From assembly GCA_003158505.1 (NCBI GenBank), contig PMJK01000025.1, positions 4,595 through 41,152 of the forward strand: 36,558 nucleotides of DNA, written 5' to 3'. Positions 7,325 to 16,269 of the stretch are shown piece after piece; position 1 is the first letter of the stretch; every line of letters begins with the position of its first letter. Source of the DNA: Holophagaceae bacterium. Lineage in GTDB: Bacteria > Acidobacteriota > Holophagae > Holophagales > Holophagaceae. The notes below the pieces were generated by a model. That model saw nothing but the letters and a program-made list of their open reading frames with translations. It did no database searches and was not told where the DNA came from. A program made the translations under genes and the position numbers.

Positions 7325-9258
7325 GACTGCCGCTCGAGAGTGAGCGTGCGGCGAGCTGCGCTTTCGATCCACTCCATGAATGACCTGAAGGAGGCATAGG
7401 TCGAGGGGTTCGAGATGACCTGTTTCACTTCCACTGTGAAGGACACGACGGTCTGTTCCTCCTCCCCGGTTCCAGTGGTCTTCACTTTCCAGCTGACAGT
7501 CCCGAATTCGTTGCTCTGGACGAAGTCCAGGTCCTTTCCGAGGACCCATCCTTTCGGGACCTTGAACTTGGAGACGGCACCGAATACGCGGCAGAAGGGG
7601 AGGACGATCGGACTCTTCCTGGTCTCAGGCCAGGCATCGGGCATGCTCAGTGGATAGGGGAGCCCAGGGAAGGGGGAGAACTGCCTGCGCCTCCCCTCCT
7701 CAGCTTCCTTCGTGGCCTCGAGCGTCCAGCTCACGTTCATCCGGTTGTCAGTGGCATGCTCGACCATGACCTTGGTGATCGTGTAGGCCTTCAGATTTGG
7801 CTCCATGTCCTCCTTCAGCTTCCGGTCCTGTTCCTTGGCCTCGAGGGAGAAGAACTTGTTCCGCTCGGTGAATTCCGGGAAGCCGGAAAACCGCGCCTTC
7901 ATGGAGAAGCGCTCTTCATCGGCCAGCGTGATTTCGTACTCATACAAGGAGCCGTTGGCCCTGGAAGTCTGGATACCGACCGCATAGGGCTGGGTGGTCC
8001 AGTTCTTGGGATTCAAGAGCAGGCCCTGGGTTCCCTGAAAATCAGGATTCATGATTCCGGCCGGGAAATACCGTGCTGATGGGTTAAACCAGACGAATCC
8101 TCCAGATTTTGTGGCGACGCCAATGAGCAGATCAGTGAACTGGTATACATTCGGCAGGTCGAACTGGAAGACCCGCAGATTCCGATCGGCCACCAGCAGC
8201 AGCTTCGGGTCCAACCCTTCATCAACGAGCAGCTGGAAGAAGATGTAATGCATCCCACTGGCGGAGGTGCGCCTTCGTTTGACGGTGGCATCCAAATCCT
8301 GGGCCTCCATCTTCTCTTCGGCAGCCTTCTTGGAAAGGGCGGCGAATTCCGCGAAGGTGAGTTGGCTTCCGTTCTGGATCTGCTCCCCCAGCCGCATGAG
8401 GATGGCACTCGCTTTGGAAGCTGGATCCCCATCCAGGCCCGCCCTCAGGGCCCTGGACCACTCCCGGTAGGTGCTTCCGGTTTTCAGGATGTCCACGTGG
8501 GAATATTTATAATACTTGTTCGCGACCACTTCCCAGTAGACCTTGGGACCATTCCTCGCCGCATCTGAAAGAAGCATGGAAGGCTGATGGAAGAAGATGA
8601 GCATGGGCCGTTCACTCGCCGTCGGCAAGGAATAGGGCTCGGGTTCATAGGCCGGCAGGTTCCTGAAGGTGAACACGTTGTAGCCCCCCTTCGCTGATTG
8701 CTCCGGGCGGAGTGCCCCCAGGCCGAACAGGCCCGACCCCATATAGGATTTAGACCACACTTCCAGAACCTTCTGGCGGATAGGATAGGTGTCAAGGATT
8801 GGGAGCTCGACCCAGTTTCCATGGATGTAGGACCCGACCCGGTAGTAGATGTCCACCACGCAATCCGATGTCAGCCCCGGGGGAATGAGGGACTGCCGCT
8901 TCGATGCCCACCTGCCCACTTTGAGGGAGGCGGAGACCAGGTCCTTGGCGCTGTTGAAGGAGGTCACCTGCCCATCTGGCTGCACGGTGCGGCCATCCAG
9001 CTCGTAGATCCTGTTGAAGGCAGGCAGGGTCGCCGCCCCTTTCCCCGCTTCACCGAAAATCCGGATGCGTTGGCGTACCTCGGTTTCCCCATTGTTGTAA
9101 CGAACCCAGTGGTCGAGGATTACGGCGCCGTGGGCACCCGGCCCGTCGTCCTGCTTAATGGCCCAGACCTCGGGCGCGATGGCAGGCCAATCCTTAGCCA
9201 GCCCAGGAGCGCAGAAGAGCAGCAGTCCAAGAAAGGTTCTGAGGATTGCAACACGCAT
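7321..9258 (-). CDS. DUF3857 protein with a degenerate (triad-less) transglutaminase-like domain
   Basis: 645 residues with a signal peptide (MRVAILRTFLGLLLFCAPGLA). The layout is the same as its downstream partner: DUF3857-type N-terminal beta domain, linker, transglutaminase-like fold and C-terminal beta domain. By hand alignment the catalytic Cys position falls at SASGMHYIFFQLL (Gly335/Met336), the His position at FTDLLIG (Asp376) and the Asp position at WFNPSARY (Asn392), so all three catalytic residues are missing. I therefore expect a non-enzymatic role such as a scaffold or partner of the active paralogue, whose ATG overlaps this gene's stop codon. The ATG at 9258 has only a weak GTGAGAC upstream. 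The gene is 139 bases downstream of the EF-G-like gene. Confidence 0.85.
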   Translation of the reverse strand: MRVAILRTFLGLLLFCAPGLAKDWPAIAPEVWAIKQDDGPGAHGAVILDHWVRYNNGETEVRQRIRIFGEAGKGAATLPAFNRIYELDGRTVQPDGQVTSFNSAKDLVSASLKVGRWASKRQSLIPPGLTSDCVVDIYYRVGSYIHGNWVELPILDTYPIRQKVLEVWSKSYMGSGLFGLGALRPEQSAKGGYNVFTFRNLPAYEPEPYSLPTASERPMLIFFHQPSMLLSDAARNGPKVYWEVVANKYYKYSHVDILKTGSTYREWSRALRAGLDGDPASKASAILMRLGEQIQNGSQLTFAEFAALSKKAAEEKMEAQDLDATVKRRRTSASGMHYIFFQLLVDEGLDPKLLLVADRNLRVFQFDLPNVYQFTDLLIGVATKSGGFVWFNPSARYFPAGIMNPDFQGTQGLLLNPKNWTTQPYAVGIQTSRANGSLYEYEITLADEERFSMKARFSGFPEFTERNKFFSLEAKEQDRKLKEDMEPNLKAYTITKVMVEHATDNRMNVSWTLEATKEAEEGRRRQFSPFPGLPYPLSMPDAWPETRKSPIVLPFCRVFGAVSKFKVPKGWVLGKDLDFVQSNEFGTVSWKVKTTGTGEEEQTVVSFTVEVKQVISNPSTYASFRSFMEWIESAARRTLTLERQS

Positions 9259-9397
9259 GTCAGTCTCACTGGATGCAATCTGGAATCAATTCGGGTGAAC
9301 AGGACCGGAACCGGGCACGGACCCCGGCTCTGCTGGCGTTTCCCTCTGGCCTGCAGAAGTGGGGATAAGGATGAGGCGGAACTGAATAAGCTCCACC

Positions 9398-11437
9398 TCA
9401 GGCCGGTGCCTTGGTCTGTTTGCGCGCCTCGACCACCTTGTCGGCGTCGCGGCCGATGAGCTCCTGCAGATGGTGGAAGGCCCAGGTGAAGGAGCCGACA
9501 CCCATGGTGAGGCTGCGGAGCTCCACCACCACGTCGCCCATCTCGGCCTGGGGGATGTAGGCCGACACGATATCCCAGCCGGTCCAGCCGGGCCGGGCGT
9601 CGAAGCCCAGCACCTGGCCGCCCCGGCGGCCGGTGACGAGGCGCTGGGCCTTGGGGGTGAACTCGCTGGGCACGGCGATGTGCACCTCGCAGATGGGCTC
9701 CAGCAGCACCGGATGGCAGACGGCCCCGGCCTCAGTCATGCCGATGCGGGCGGCGGTCTTGAAGGCCATGTCGGAGCTGTCCACCGTGTGGTAGCTGCCA
9801 TCCACCAGGGCCACGTAGATGTCCACCACGGGGAACCCCAGGGGGCCGCGCTTCATCCAGTCCACGATGCCGTGCTCCACGGCACCGAAGAAGTTCTTGG
9901 GCACCACGCCACCCACGATCTTCTCTTCGAATTCGAAACCTTCGCCCCGCTGCCTCGGCTTGACCTCCAGCCACACATCGCCGAACTGGCCATGGCCGCC
10001 GGTCTGGTGCTTGTGGCGCCCATGGACCTTGGCGGCCTTCGTGAAGGTCTCCCGGTAGGGGACCATGGGCGGGTGCTGCAGGACGTCCAGGCCGAAGCGG
10101 CTCTTGAGGCGGTCCAGGGCGCACTTGAGGTGCACCTCGCCCTGGCCCCAGAGGATGCGCTCCTGGGTCTCGGCGTTCTGTTCCACCTTCAGGGAGGCGT
10201 CCTCCTCACACAGCCTCTGCAGCGCGAGGGACAGCTTCACGTCGTCGCCGCTCTTGGTGGTGTGCAAGCTGAGGGCCAGCATGGGCTGGAGGGGCTCGGG
10301 CCAGGCCAGTTCCAGCCTGGCGGTGGGCGTCAGGCCCTCGCTGGTGCGTACCTCGTCCATGCGGCCCAGGGCCACAACCTCGCCGGCCGTGGCCTTCTGC
10401 TGCTTGATCTGCTGGGCGCCGAACAGCTTGTTGATGCCGCTGACGCGGTTGCCTGCCAGGGAAGTGCCGTCCACTACCTCGCCGCGCCACACGCGGGAGA
10501 TGCTCAGTTTGCCCACGTGCTGGGCGTGGACGGTCTTGAACACCTGGACCAGGGTGTCCTTGCCCGCGGGAATGCCCAGGCGAGCAGCGGTAGCGTCCAC
10601 GCGGGGCGCCTCGTCGCAGAGGGCCTGGAAGAGGCGGCGCACGCCGGAGTCCTTGTCGGCGGAACCGAAGAAGACCGGCACCAGCAGGTCATCGCGCACG
10701 TCCTTGGCCAGGTCCTCGGAGACCTCCTCCAAGGGGGGGACCATGTCACTGAGCAGCTCTTCCATGAGGTGGTCATCGAAGTCCGCGAGCTTCTCCAATA
10801 GCTGTTGGCGGGCCTCCCGCTCTTCGGGCACCACCGATTCCGGCAGCTGCACCAGGTCCGCATCCTTGTCGGCCTCATATTTGTAGGCGTGCTCGCTGAT
10901 GAGGTCCACGTAGCCCGTGGTCTGGTCGCCTTCGCGGATGGGGATCTCCACGAGTACCAGGGGCCGTTCGGAGATCACCTGAAGGGCATTGAGCACATCC
11001 TTGAGCTTCCCGGCGCTGCCGGGAGCTTCCATCTTGTTGATGAACAGGACATGGGGAATCTTGTGGTCGTCGAGAAACTTGAGGGCGGGTGCAGCCATCA
11101 GGACGCGGGCCGGATCGGGGTCGCATACCACCACGGCGATGTCGGCGGCCATGACCGCGTGGACGGTCTCCTGACGGAACTCCACGGAACCCGGGCAGTC
11201 GATGAGGGTCCAGGCCTCGCCCTGGTAGGTGCAGGCCGCGAGGCTGGCCTCCACACTCATCTGGCGGGCCTTGGCCTCCATGGACGCGTCGCCGACGGTG
11301 TTCCCCTCCTTGACGGAGCCCTTGCGCGGCAGGGCGCCTGCCACGAAGAGAAGGCTCTCCATCAAGGAGGTCTTTCCGGAGAGGTAGGGACCGACGATGG
11401 CCGCTACGCGTGGAGTTGACTGGGAATTCCCGCTCAC
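9398..11437 (-). CDS. Elongation factor G-like GTPase
   Basis: The start is a GTG at 11437, four bases after AGGAGG (VSGNSQSTPRVAAIVGPYLS), not the track's 11530; this gives 679 residues. It has the five-domain EF-G plan: GTPase domain with P-loop GPYLSGKTS, G3 DCPGSVEF and G4 NKME, then domain II, domain III, a domain IV with HKHQTGGHGQFGDV and a C-terminal domain V (VVVELRSLTMGVGSFTWAFH). The His that normally follows DxPG (DTPGHVDF in EF-G) is Ser here, and the G1 motif differs from the AHIDAGKTT form of true EF-G. These mark the EF-G-like paralogue branch rather than the essential translocase. Its precise job is not known. It is separated from the fad operon upstream by an intrinsic terminator, so it probably has its own promoter. 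Confidence 0.9.
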   Translation of the reverse strand: MSGNSQSTPRVAAIVGPYLSGKTSLMESLLFVAGALPRKGSVKEGNTVGDASMEAKARQMSVEASLAACTYQGEAWTLIDCPGSVEFRQETVHAVMAADIAVVVCDPDPARVLMAAPALKFLDDHKIPHVLFINKMEAPGSAGKLKDVLNALQVISERPLVLVEIPIREGDQTTGYVDLISEHAYKYEADKDADLVQLPESVVPEEREARQQLLEKLADFDDHLMEELLSDMVPPLEEVSEDLAKDVRDDLLVPVFFGSADKDSGVRRLFQALCDEAPRVDATAARLGIPAGKDTLVQVFKTVHAQHVGKLSISRVWRGEVVDGTSLAGNRVSGINKLFGAQQIKQQKATAGEVVALGRMDEVRTSEGLTPTARLELAWPEPLQPMLALSLHTTKSGDDVKLSLALQRLCEEDASLKVEQNAETQERILWGQGEVHLKCALDRLKSRFGLDVLQHPPMVPYRETFTKAAKVHGRHKHQTGGHGQFGDVWLEVKPRQRGEGFEFEEKIVGGVVPKNFFGAVEHGIVDWMKRGPLGFPVVDIYVALVDGSYHTVDSSDMAFKTAARIGMTEAGAVCHPVLLEPICEVHIAVPSEFTPKAQRLVTGRRGGQVLGFDARPGWTGWDIVSAYIPQAEMGDVVVELRSLTMGVGSFTWAFHHLQELIGRDADKVVEARKQTKAPA

Positions 11438-11510
11438 AGTGCCTCCTGATTGTTTGGTTCGGATGTCGACCGTCCCAAGTGTTCCGAGCTTGTTACACCC
11501 TGGCAACACC

Positions 11511-11540
11511 GAAAAAAAGCCGCCCGGCAAAAGGCGGCTT
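11511..11540 (-). terminator. Intrinsic terminator of the fad operon
   Basis: On the minus strand the stem AAGCCGCC / GGCGGCTT closes an eight-base loop and is followed directly by a run of Ts (GGCGGC then seven Ts). It lies 23 bases beyond the stop of the FadN-type gene and before the EF-G-like gene, so it ends the beta-oxidation transcript. Confidence 0.9.
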
Positions 11541-11562
11541 AAGTCACAAAATGGCGGGAGTT

Positions 11563-13926
11563 CTAGTTTCGCAAAGGCTTGCCGGATTTAAGGATCGACT
11601 CCATGCGGGCCTGGGTCTTTTCGAAGCTGCACAGGCGGGCGAAGGCCTGGCGCTCCAGTTCGAGGATCCGCTCCTCGCTCACCTCCTGCACGAGGCTCAC
11701 GTCCCCGCCGCAGAGGATGTTGGCGAGTTCGCCCATGATGATCGCGTCGTGCTCGCTGGCCAGCCCCTGGAGCTGGTAGTCGCGAACGGCCATCTTGAGG
11801 GCCTCGCTGCCGCCCCGGCCCGGCAGGCGCAGGGTGCGCTCCTTCACGGGCTGGAAGTCCGCGGCCATCTTCAGGACCTCCTGCTTGGCTTCATGCAGCA
11901 GGAAGGCCTTGTTCATGACCCGGCGGTCCGTGCGGCGCAGGTAGCCGTTCTGCTGGGCCTCGTCGAAGCTCGTGTGGACCGTGGCCGTGCCGATGCCCTG
12001 GAAGGCGGCCTTCACCTTGGGCATTGGCCCCAGCTGGCCCTGGGCGGCCATGGCGTCCTCCATGCGGAGCAGCATCTGCAGGCAGCCACCACCGGCCGGG
12101 ATGACACCCACGCCCACTTCCACCAGGCCGATGTAGAGCTCGGCGTGGCCCACGACCCGCTGACAGGCCATCGACATTTCGCAGCCGCCGCCCAGGGCCA
12201 GGTTGAAGGGCGCCGCCACTGTGGGGAACGGCGCATAGGTGAGCATACGGCCCGCATATTGCAGCCGCCGGGCCACTTCTTCGATCAGGTCGAACTGTTT
12301 GTCCTTGGCGGCGTTCAACACCATCACCAGGTTCGCCCCGGCACTGAAATGCTGGCCCTGGTTACCCAGCACCAGGCCCTTGAAACGGCCGGGAATGTGC
12401 TTCTGGACGGTGTCTTCCATCAATCCGATGATGCTGTCGTCGAGGGCATTCATCTTGCTGCGGAAGGCGAGGCAGGCTACGTCGTCGCCCAGGTCGATGA
12501 GCTGGCAGCTGCCGTTCTCGGCGACCACCTTGCCCCGGCCCTCCTCGCGCTTGAGGATGATCACCCGCTTGTCTTCGAGGATCGGATCAAAGGCCAGCGT
12601 CTTGGGATTCAGCTGGGCTACCGGAACGCCATGTTCCCAGCGGTAGAAGTGGGTGATGCCCTTGGCAAGCATCTGCTCGACGAGGGGCGCGATGGGCAGC
12701 TCCTCGAAACGCATGCGGGCCACGACCCGCTCGACGCCCAGGGTGTCCCAGAGCTCGAAGGGCCCCAGCTCGAAGGCAAAGCCGTTCCGGATGGCGCGAT
12801 CCACGTTCAGCGGACCATCTGTCACCTCGCCCAGGCGATTCACGGCGTAGGTGAGGTTGGGCGCGATGCAGCGCCAGGCCAAGCGGCCGGCCTCTGTATC
12901 GCTGGTGAGCAGGGTCCTCACCTTTTCCGCAGGATCGTCGATGCCCTTCAGCTCCTTCAGGATGGGCCAGTCCTTCTTCACCTGCGGGACGTACTCGCGG
13001 GTGGCCGGGTCGATGGCCAGGAAGGTCTTCCTGCCCTTCTCGTCCTTGGGGCCCTTCTTGAAGAAGCCCTGCTTCACCTTGTTGCCAAACAGCTTGTTAT
13101 CCAGCATCCACTGGAGGAACTCCGGGAACTTGAAGACGTCCCGCACCTCATCGTTCGGACACAGGTCGTAGACGTTCTTGGCGGTAGCCGCGAGGATGTC
13201 CACGCCCGCCAGATCTGCGGTCCGGAAGGCCGCGCTCTTGGCGCGAGCGGCCGCATCCCCCAGCACCAGGTCCAGCACCTCGAAGGGGATGTGTTCGGCC
13301 AGGGCCAAGTGCAGGGTGGCCATGATGCCGTGGATGCCGATGCGGTTGCCGATGAAGGTGGGCGAATCAAAAGCGGGCACCACTTCCTTGCCGAGACTCT
13401 CCTCCAGCCAGGTGCGGAAGACGTGGGCTTCCGCCTCGTCCACCTCGGGGCCCTTCACGAACTCCAGCAGCCGCAGGTAGCGCACGGGATTGAAGAAGTG
13501 GGTGATGACGAAGTGCTTCCGGAAGGCGTCCGTGCGGCCCTCCACCAGGAGCTTCAGGGGGATGCCCGATGTGTTCGAGCTGATCCAGGCGCCGGCCTTG
13601 AGATGAGACTCGAGCCGCCCGTACAGGTCGCGCTTGATGGCCAGGTCCTCCTTCACCACCTCCACGACCCAGTCGCAGTCCGATAGGCGGTCCAGGTGGT
13701 CCCGCAAGTTGCCGGGCCGGATTTTCTTCAGGAACGACGGGTGCATGGCCAGGGCGGGCTTGGATTTCGCGAGGGCCGCCAGGGCGCCCTCCGCCAGCTT
13801 GTCCGGCGCCGCCTCGTCGATGACGATGTCCAGCAGTTCCACCTGGCAGCCTGCGGAAGCCACATGGGCCGCGATGCCCGAGCCCATCACACCCGATCCC
13901 AGTATGCCGATCTTCTTGATGTTCAT
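11563..13926 (-). CDS. fadN: 3-hydroxyacyl-CoA dehydrogenase / enoyl-CoA hydratase (FadN-type)
   Basis: The ATG at 13926 (MNIKKIGILGSGVMGSG) lies six bases after GGAGG; the track's 13932 start is an in-frame TTG. The 787-residue protein puts the dehydrogenase first: NAD-binding GSGVMGSG at 10-17, substrate-pocket HFFNPV with the catalytic His, and LEFVKGPE. The hydratase comes last, with oxyanion-hole pieces (FSAGANL, LALGGGCEMS) and GVGVIPAGGG. This domain order is that of Bacillus FadN rather than E. coli FadB/FadJ. It catalyses hydration of enoyl-CoA and oxidation of 3-hydroxyacyl-CoA in the cytoplasm. It starts 33 bases after the thiolase stop, so the two make one operon that ends at the intrinsic terminator nearby. 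Confidence 0.95.
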   Translation of the reverse strand: MNIKKIGILGSGVMGSGIAAHVASAGCQVELLDIVIDEAAPDKLAEGALAALAKSKPALAMHPSFLKKIRPGNLRDHLDRLSDCDWVVEVVKEDLAIKRDLYGRLESHLKAGAWISSNTSGIPLKLLVEGRTDAFRKHFVITHFFNPVRYLRLLEFVKGPEVDEAEAHVFRTWLEESLGKEVVPAFDSPTFIGNRIGIHGIMATLHLALAEHIPFEVLDLVLGDAAARAKSAAFRTADLAGVDILAATAKNVYDLCPNDEVRDVFKFPEFLQWMLDNKLFGNKVKQGFFKKGPKDEKGRKTFLAIDPATREYVPQVKKDWPILKELKGIDDPAEKVRTLLTSDTEAGRLAWRCIAPNLTYAVNRLGEVTDGPLNVDRAIRNGFAFELGPFELWDTLGVERVVARMRFEELPIAPLVEQMLAKGITHFYRWEHGVPVAQLNPKTLAFDPILEDKRVIILKREEGRGKVVAENGSCQLIDLGDDVACLAFRSKMNALDDSIIGLMEDTVQKHIPGRFKGLVLGNQGQHFSAGANLVMVLNAAKDKQFDLIEEVARRLQYAGRMLTYAPFPTVAAPFNLALGGGCEMSMACQRVVGHAELYIGLVEVGVGVIPAGGGCLQMLLRMEDAMAAQGQLGPMPKVKAAFQGIGTATVHTSFDEAQQNGYLRRTDRRVMNKAFLLHEAKQEVLKMAADFQPVKERTLRLPGRGGSEALKMAVRDYQLQGLASEHDAIIMGELANILCGGDVSLVQEVSEERILELERQAFARLCSFEKTQARMESILKSGKPLRN

Positions 13927-13959
13927 CTCCAACCTCCAAGTCGATGTCGTGTGGTTGGA

Positions 13960-15108
13960 TCAGAGTTTCTCGATGATGGACGCGATGCCCTGGCCGCCGC
14001 CGATGCACATGGTGGCGATGCCGTACTTGCCGCCATCGGTCTCAAGGCGGTTCAACAGGGTCGTGAGAATGCGGGCGCCACTGGCGCCGAGGGGATGGCC
14101 GATGGCGATGGCTCCGCCCCAGGCGTTCACCTTGGCGGGGTCATAGCCGCCTTCGCGGATCACGGCCAGGCTCTGGGCGGCGAAAGCTTCATTCAGTTCC
14201 ATGGCGTCGATCTGGTCGAGCTTGAGGCCGAAGCGGTCCAGCACCTTCTTCACCGCAGGCACGGGGCCGATGCCCATGCGCTCCGGCTCCACACCGGCCA
14301 CGGCGCCGCCGATGATGCGGGCCCGGGTCTTCAGGCCCAGGGACTTCGCCAGTCCCTCTTCCATCACCAGCATGAAAGCGGCGCCATCCGTGATGGGGGA
14401 ACTGTTGCCGGCGGTGACGGTGCCGTCCGCCAGGAAGGCGGGCTTCAACTCGCTCAGTTTCTCGAGGGTGGTATCGGCGCGGACGCACTCGTCCTGCTGC
14501 AGGGTGACGGGCTTGCCATCGAGGCCCCTGGTCTCGAAGCGCACGATCTCCTTTTCGAACTTTCCGGCCTTCCAGGCAGCCGCAGCTTTCTGGTGGCTTC
14601 CGAAGGCGAACTCGTCCTGCTCTCGGCGGGTGATCTTATATTCCTTGGCCAGGTTCTCGGCGGTGATGCCCATGGAGCAGTAAGCATTCGGGAAGTTCTG
14701 GCTGATGTAGGGATCCACGCTGGGGTTGAAGCCCATCATGGGCACCTTGGACATACTCTCCACGCCGCCCGCGAGGAAGAGGTCGCCCTGGTTCGTCATG
14801 ATGGCCCGGGCGGCCATGAGCATGGCCTCCTGGCTGCTGCCGCAGAAGCGATTGATGGTGGCGGCGCCGGCGGTGAGGGGCAGCCCCGCCCGGATGCTGA
14901 TGAGGCGGGCCATGTTCATGCCCTGTTCGCCTTCGGGCATGGCGCAGCCCACCAGCACATCCTCCAGGCCCGACCAGTCCTTCAGCAGGGGCTTGAGGGC
15001 CTCGATCACCACCGAGCCCAGTTGCTCGGGGCGGGTGGCGGCATAGCTGCCCTTGACGCCCCGGCCGACGGGGGTGCGTTTGGCTTCGACGATCACTGCG
15101 GTTCGCAT
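13960..15108 (-). CDS. fadA: Acetyl-CoA C-acyltransferase (beta-oxidation thiolase)
   Basis: The start at 15108 (MRTAVIVEAKRTPVGRG) follows GGAGG by four bases; the 25 extra residues in the track are not coding. The 382-residue product has all thiolase landmarks: nucleophile Cys89 in NRFCGSSQEA, the NEAFA motif, the His in GHPLGASG and the second Cys in CIGGGQG. It cleaves 3-ketoacyl-CoA with CoA to give acetyl-CoA and a shortened acyl-CoA. It is the first gene of the operon with the FadN-type protein, so together they cover the last three steps of the cycle; the acyl-CoA dehydrogenase is not in this window. It is divergent from moxR across 88 bases that contain an inverted repeat. Confidence 0.95.
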   Translation of the reverse strand: MRTAVIVEAKRTPVGRGVKGSYAATRPEQLGSVVIEALKPLLKDWSGLEDVLVGCAMPEGEQGMNMARLISIRAGLPLTAGAATINRFCGSSQEAMLMAARAIMTNQGDLFLAGGVESMSKVPMMGFNPSVDPYISQNFPNAYCSMGITAENLAKEYKITRREQDEFAFGSHQKAAAAWKAGKFEKEIVRFETRGLDGKPVTLQQDECVRADTTLEKLSELKPAFLADGTVTAGNSSPITDGAAFMLVMEEGLAKSLGLKTRARIIGGAVAGVEPERMGIGPVPAVKKVLDRFGLKLDQIDAMELNEAFAAQSLAVIREGGYDPAKVNAWGGAIAIGHPLGASGARILTTLLNRLETDGGKYGIATMCIGGGQGIASIIEKL

Positions 15109-15133
15109 GGGGCCTCCAATGGGATGCAACTTT

Positions 15134-15155
15134 GGCTCTAGGATTCCACGGAGCC
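15134..15155. promoter_or_regulatory. Candidate operator between the thiolase and moxR genes
   Basis: GGCTC and GAGCC (15134-15138 and 15151-15155) form an inverted repeat with a 12-base spacer in the middle of the 88-base divergent region. The place fits an operator for a fatty-acid-responsive repressor of the fad operon, but short GC-rich repeats arise by chance and no regulator gene is adjacent. Confidence 0.25.
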
Positions 15156-15196
15156 TAGCACCCGCGGCCATGCGCGTGAGCACTTACCCTAGGTCA

Positions 15197-16210
15197 ATGG
15201 ATTCGCCCCAACCGGACCTGTCTTCAGTCAAGATGGAAGCACTCCCCGGACCCGCCATGGCCTCCACTTCCGCCCACTCCCTGGAACCGCTGCTCGCCGA
15301 ATGCCGGAAGGTGATCGTGGGCCAGACCCTGTTGCTGAACCGCCTGCTGGTGGCCCTCCTATGTCGCGGCCACGTCCTGCTGGAAGGCCTCCCGGGCCTG
15401 GCGAAGACGCGCACCATCAAGACGCTGGCAGCAGCCAGCCACACCAGTTTCCGCCGCATCCAGTTCACGCCGGATCTGCTTCCCAGCGACGTGGTGGGCA
15501 CGCTCATCTTCGATCCCAAGCAGCTCACCTTCACGCCCAAGCGCGGACCCATCTTCGCGAACCTGCTGCTGGCCGACGAGATCAACCGTGCACCCTCCAA
15601 GGTCCAGGCCGCCCTGTTGGAGGCCATGGAGGAACGCCAGGTCACCCTGGGCGAGGACAGCTTCCCCCTGCCCGATCCATTCCTCGTGCTGGCCACCCAG
15701 AACCCCCTGGAACAGGAGGGTACCTTCCCCCTGCCCGAGGCGCAGATGGACCGGTTCCTCTTCAAACTCCGCGTGGACTACCCCAAGCAGGAGGAAGAGG
15801 TTGAAGTGCTGCGCCGTGCCCACCTGAATGGCGATCAGGTGCACCCGGTCGTGGACGGTCCCAGCCTGCTGGCGGCGGGCCGGGAGGCCGCAGCGGTACG
15901 CCTGGATGACGCCATCCGGACCTACATCGTGCAGCTCGTGCAGGCCACCCGGCCCGGTCATGGCCGGTCCTGGAAGGGCAAGGAACTGCTCCGCTGCGGC
16001 GCCAGCCCCCGGGCTTCCCTGGCGCTCCAGTCCTCATCGCGCGCCCTGGCCTACCTCCAGGGTCGCGACCATGTGCTGCCCCAGGATGTGGTGGACCTGG
16101 CGCCGGACGTGCTGCGCCACCGCCTGCTGCTCACCTTCGAAAGCGAGGCCGACGGCGCCACCACGGACCAGGCCATCACTCAGCTGCTCCAGGCCATGCC
16201 CCGGCCTTGA
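15197..16210 (+). CDS. MoxR-family AAA+ ATPase
   Basis: The track ORF begins inside the thiolase gene; the first reasonable start beyond it is the ATG at 15197, giving 337 residues. The ribosome-binding site is weak (AGG), and the later ATGs at 15233 or 15257 are possible. Motifs: Walker A GLPGLAKT (64-71), Walker B LLLADEINRAP, sensor 1 in LATQNPLEQEGTFPLPEAQMDRF and an arginine-rich C-terminal lid with GASPRASLAL. MoxR ATPases act as chaperones that mature other proteins and usually sit beside DUF58 and VWA-domain genes. None of these follow here; the next gene encodes an unknown 131-residue protein 59 bases downstream. Confidence 0.93.
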   Translation: MDSPQPDLSSVKMEALPGPAMASTSAHSLEPLLAECRKVIVGQTLLLNRLLVALLCRGHVLLEGLPGLAKTRTIKTLAAASHTSFRRIQFTPDLLPSDVVGTLIFDPKQLTFTPKRGPIFANLLLADEINRAPSKVQAALLEAMEERQVTLGEDSFPLPDPFLVLATQNPLEQEGTFPLPEAQMDRFLFKLRVDYPKQEEEVEVLRRAHLNGDQVHPVVDGPSLLAAGREAAAVRLDDAIRTYIVQLVQATRPGHGRSWKGKELLRCGASPRASLALQSSSRALAYLQGRDHVLPQDVVDLAPDVLRHRLLLTFESEADGATTDQAITQLLQAMPRP

Positions 16211-16269
16211 CTTCAGGCGGATGACTCTCCAACCTGTTCGCAAGATTGCCGAATTCCCGGAGGTACTCT

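Noticed and set aside
9259-9397. Hairpin CCGGG/CCCGG as terminator of the EF-G-like gene
   Set aside because: Stem is only five pairs and no T-run follows on the minus strand.
9470-10801. 443-residue plus-strand ORF
   Set aside because: Antisense to the EF-G-like gene; composition dominated by Gly, His, Leu and Ala as expected from a high-GC reverse frame.
11410-13686. 758-residue plus-strand ORF
   Set aside because: Antisense to the FadN-type gene, whose motifs and start site are clear.
13696-15141. 481-residue plus-strand ORF
   Set aside because: Antisense to the thiolase and part of the FadN-type gene.
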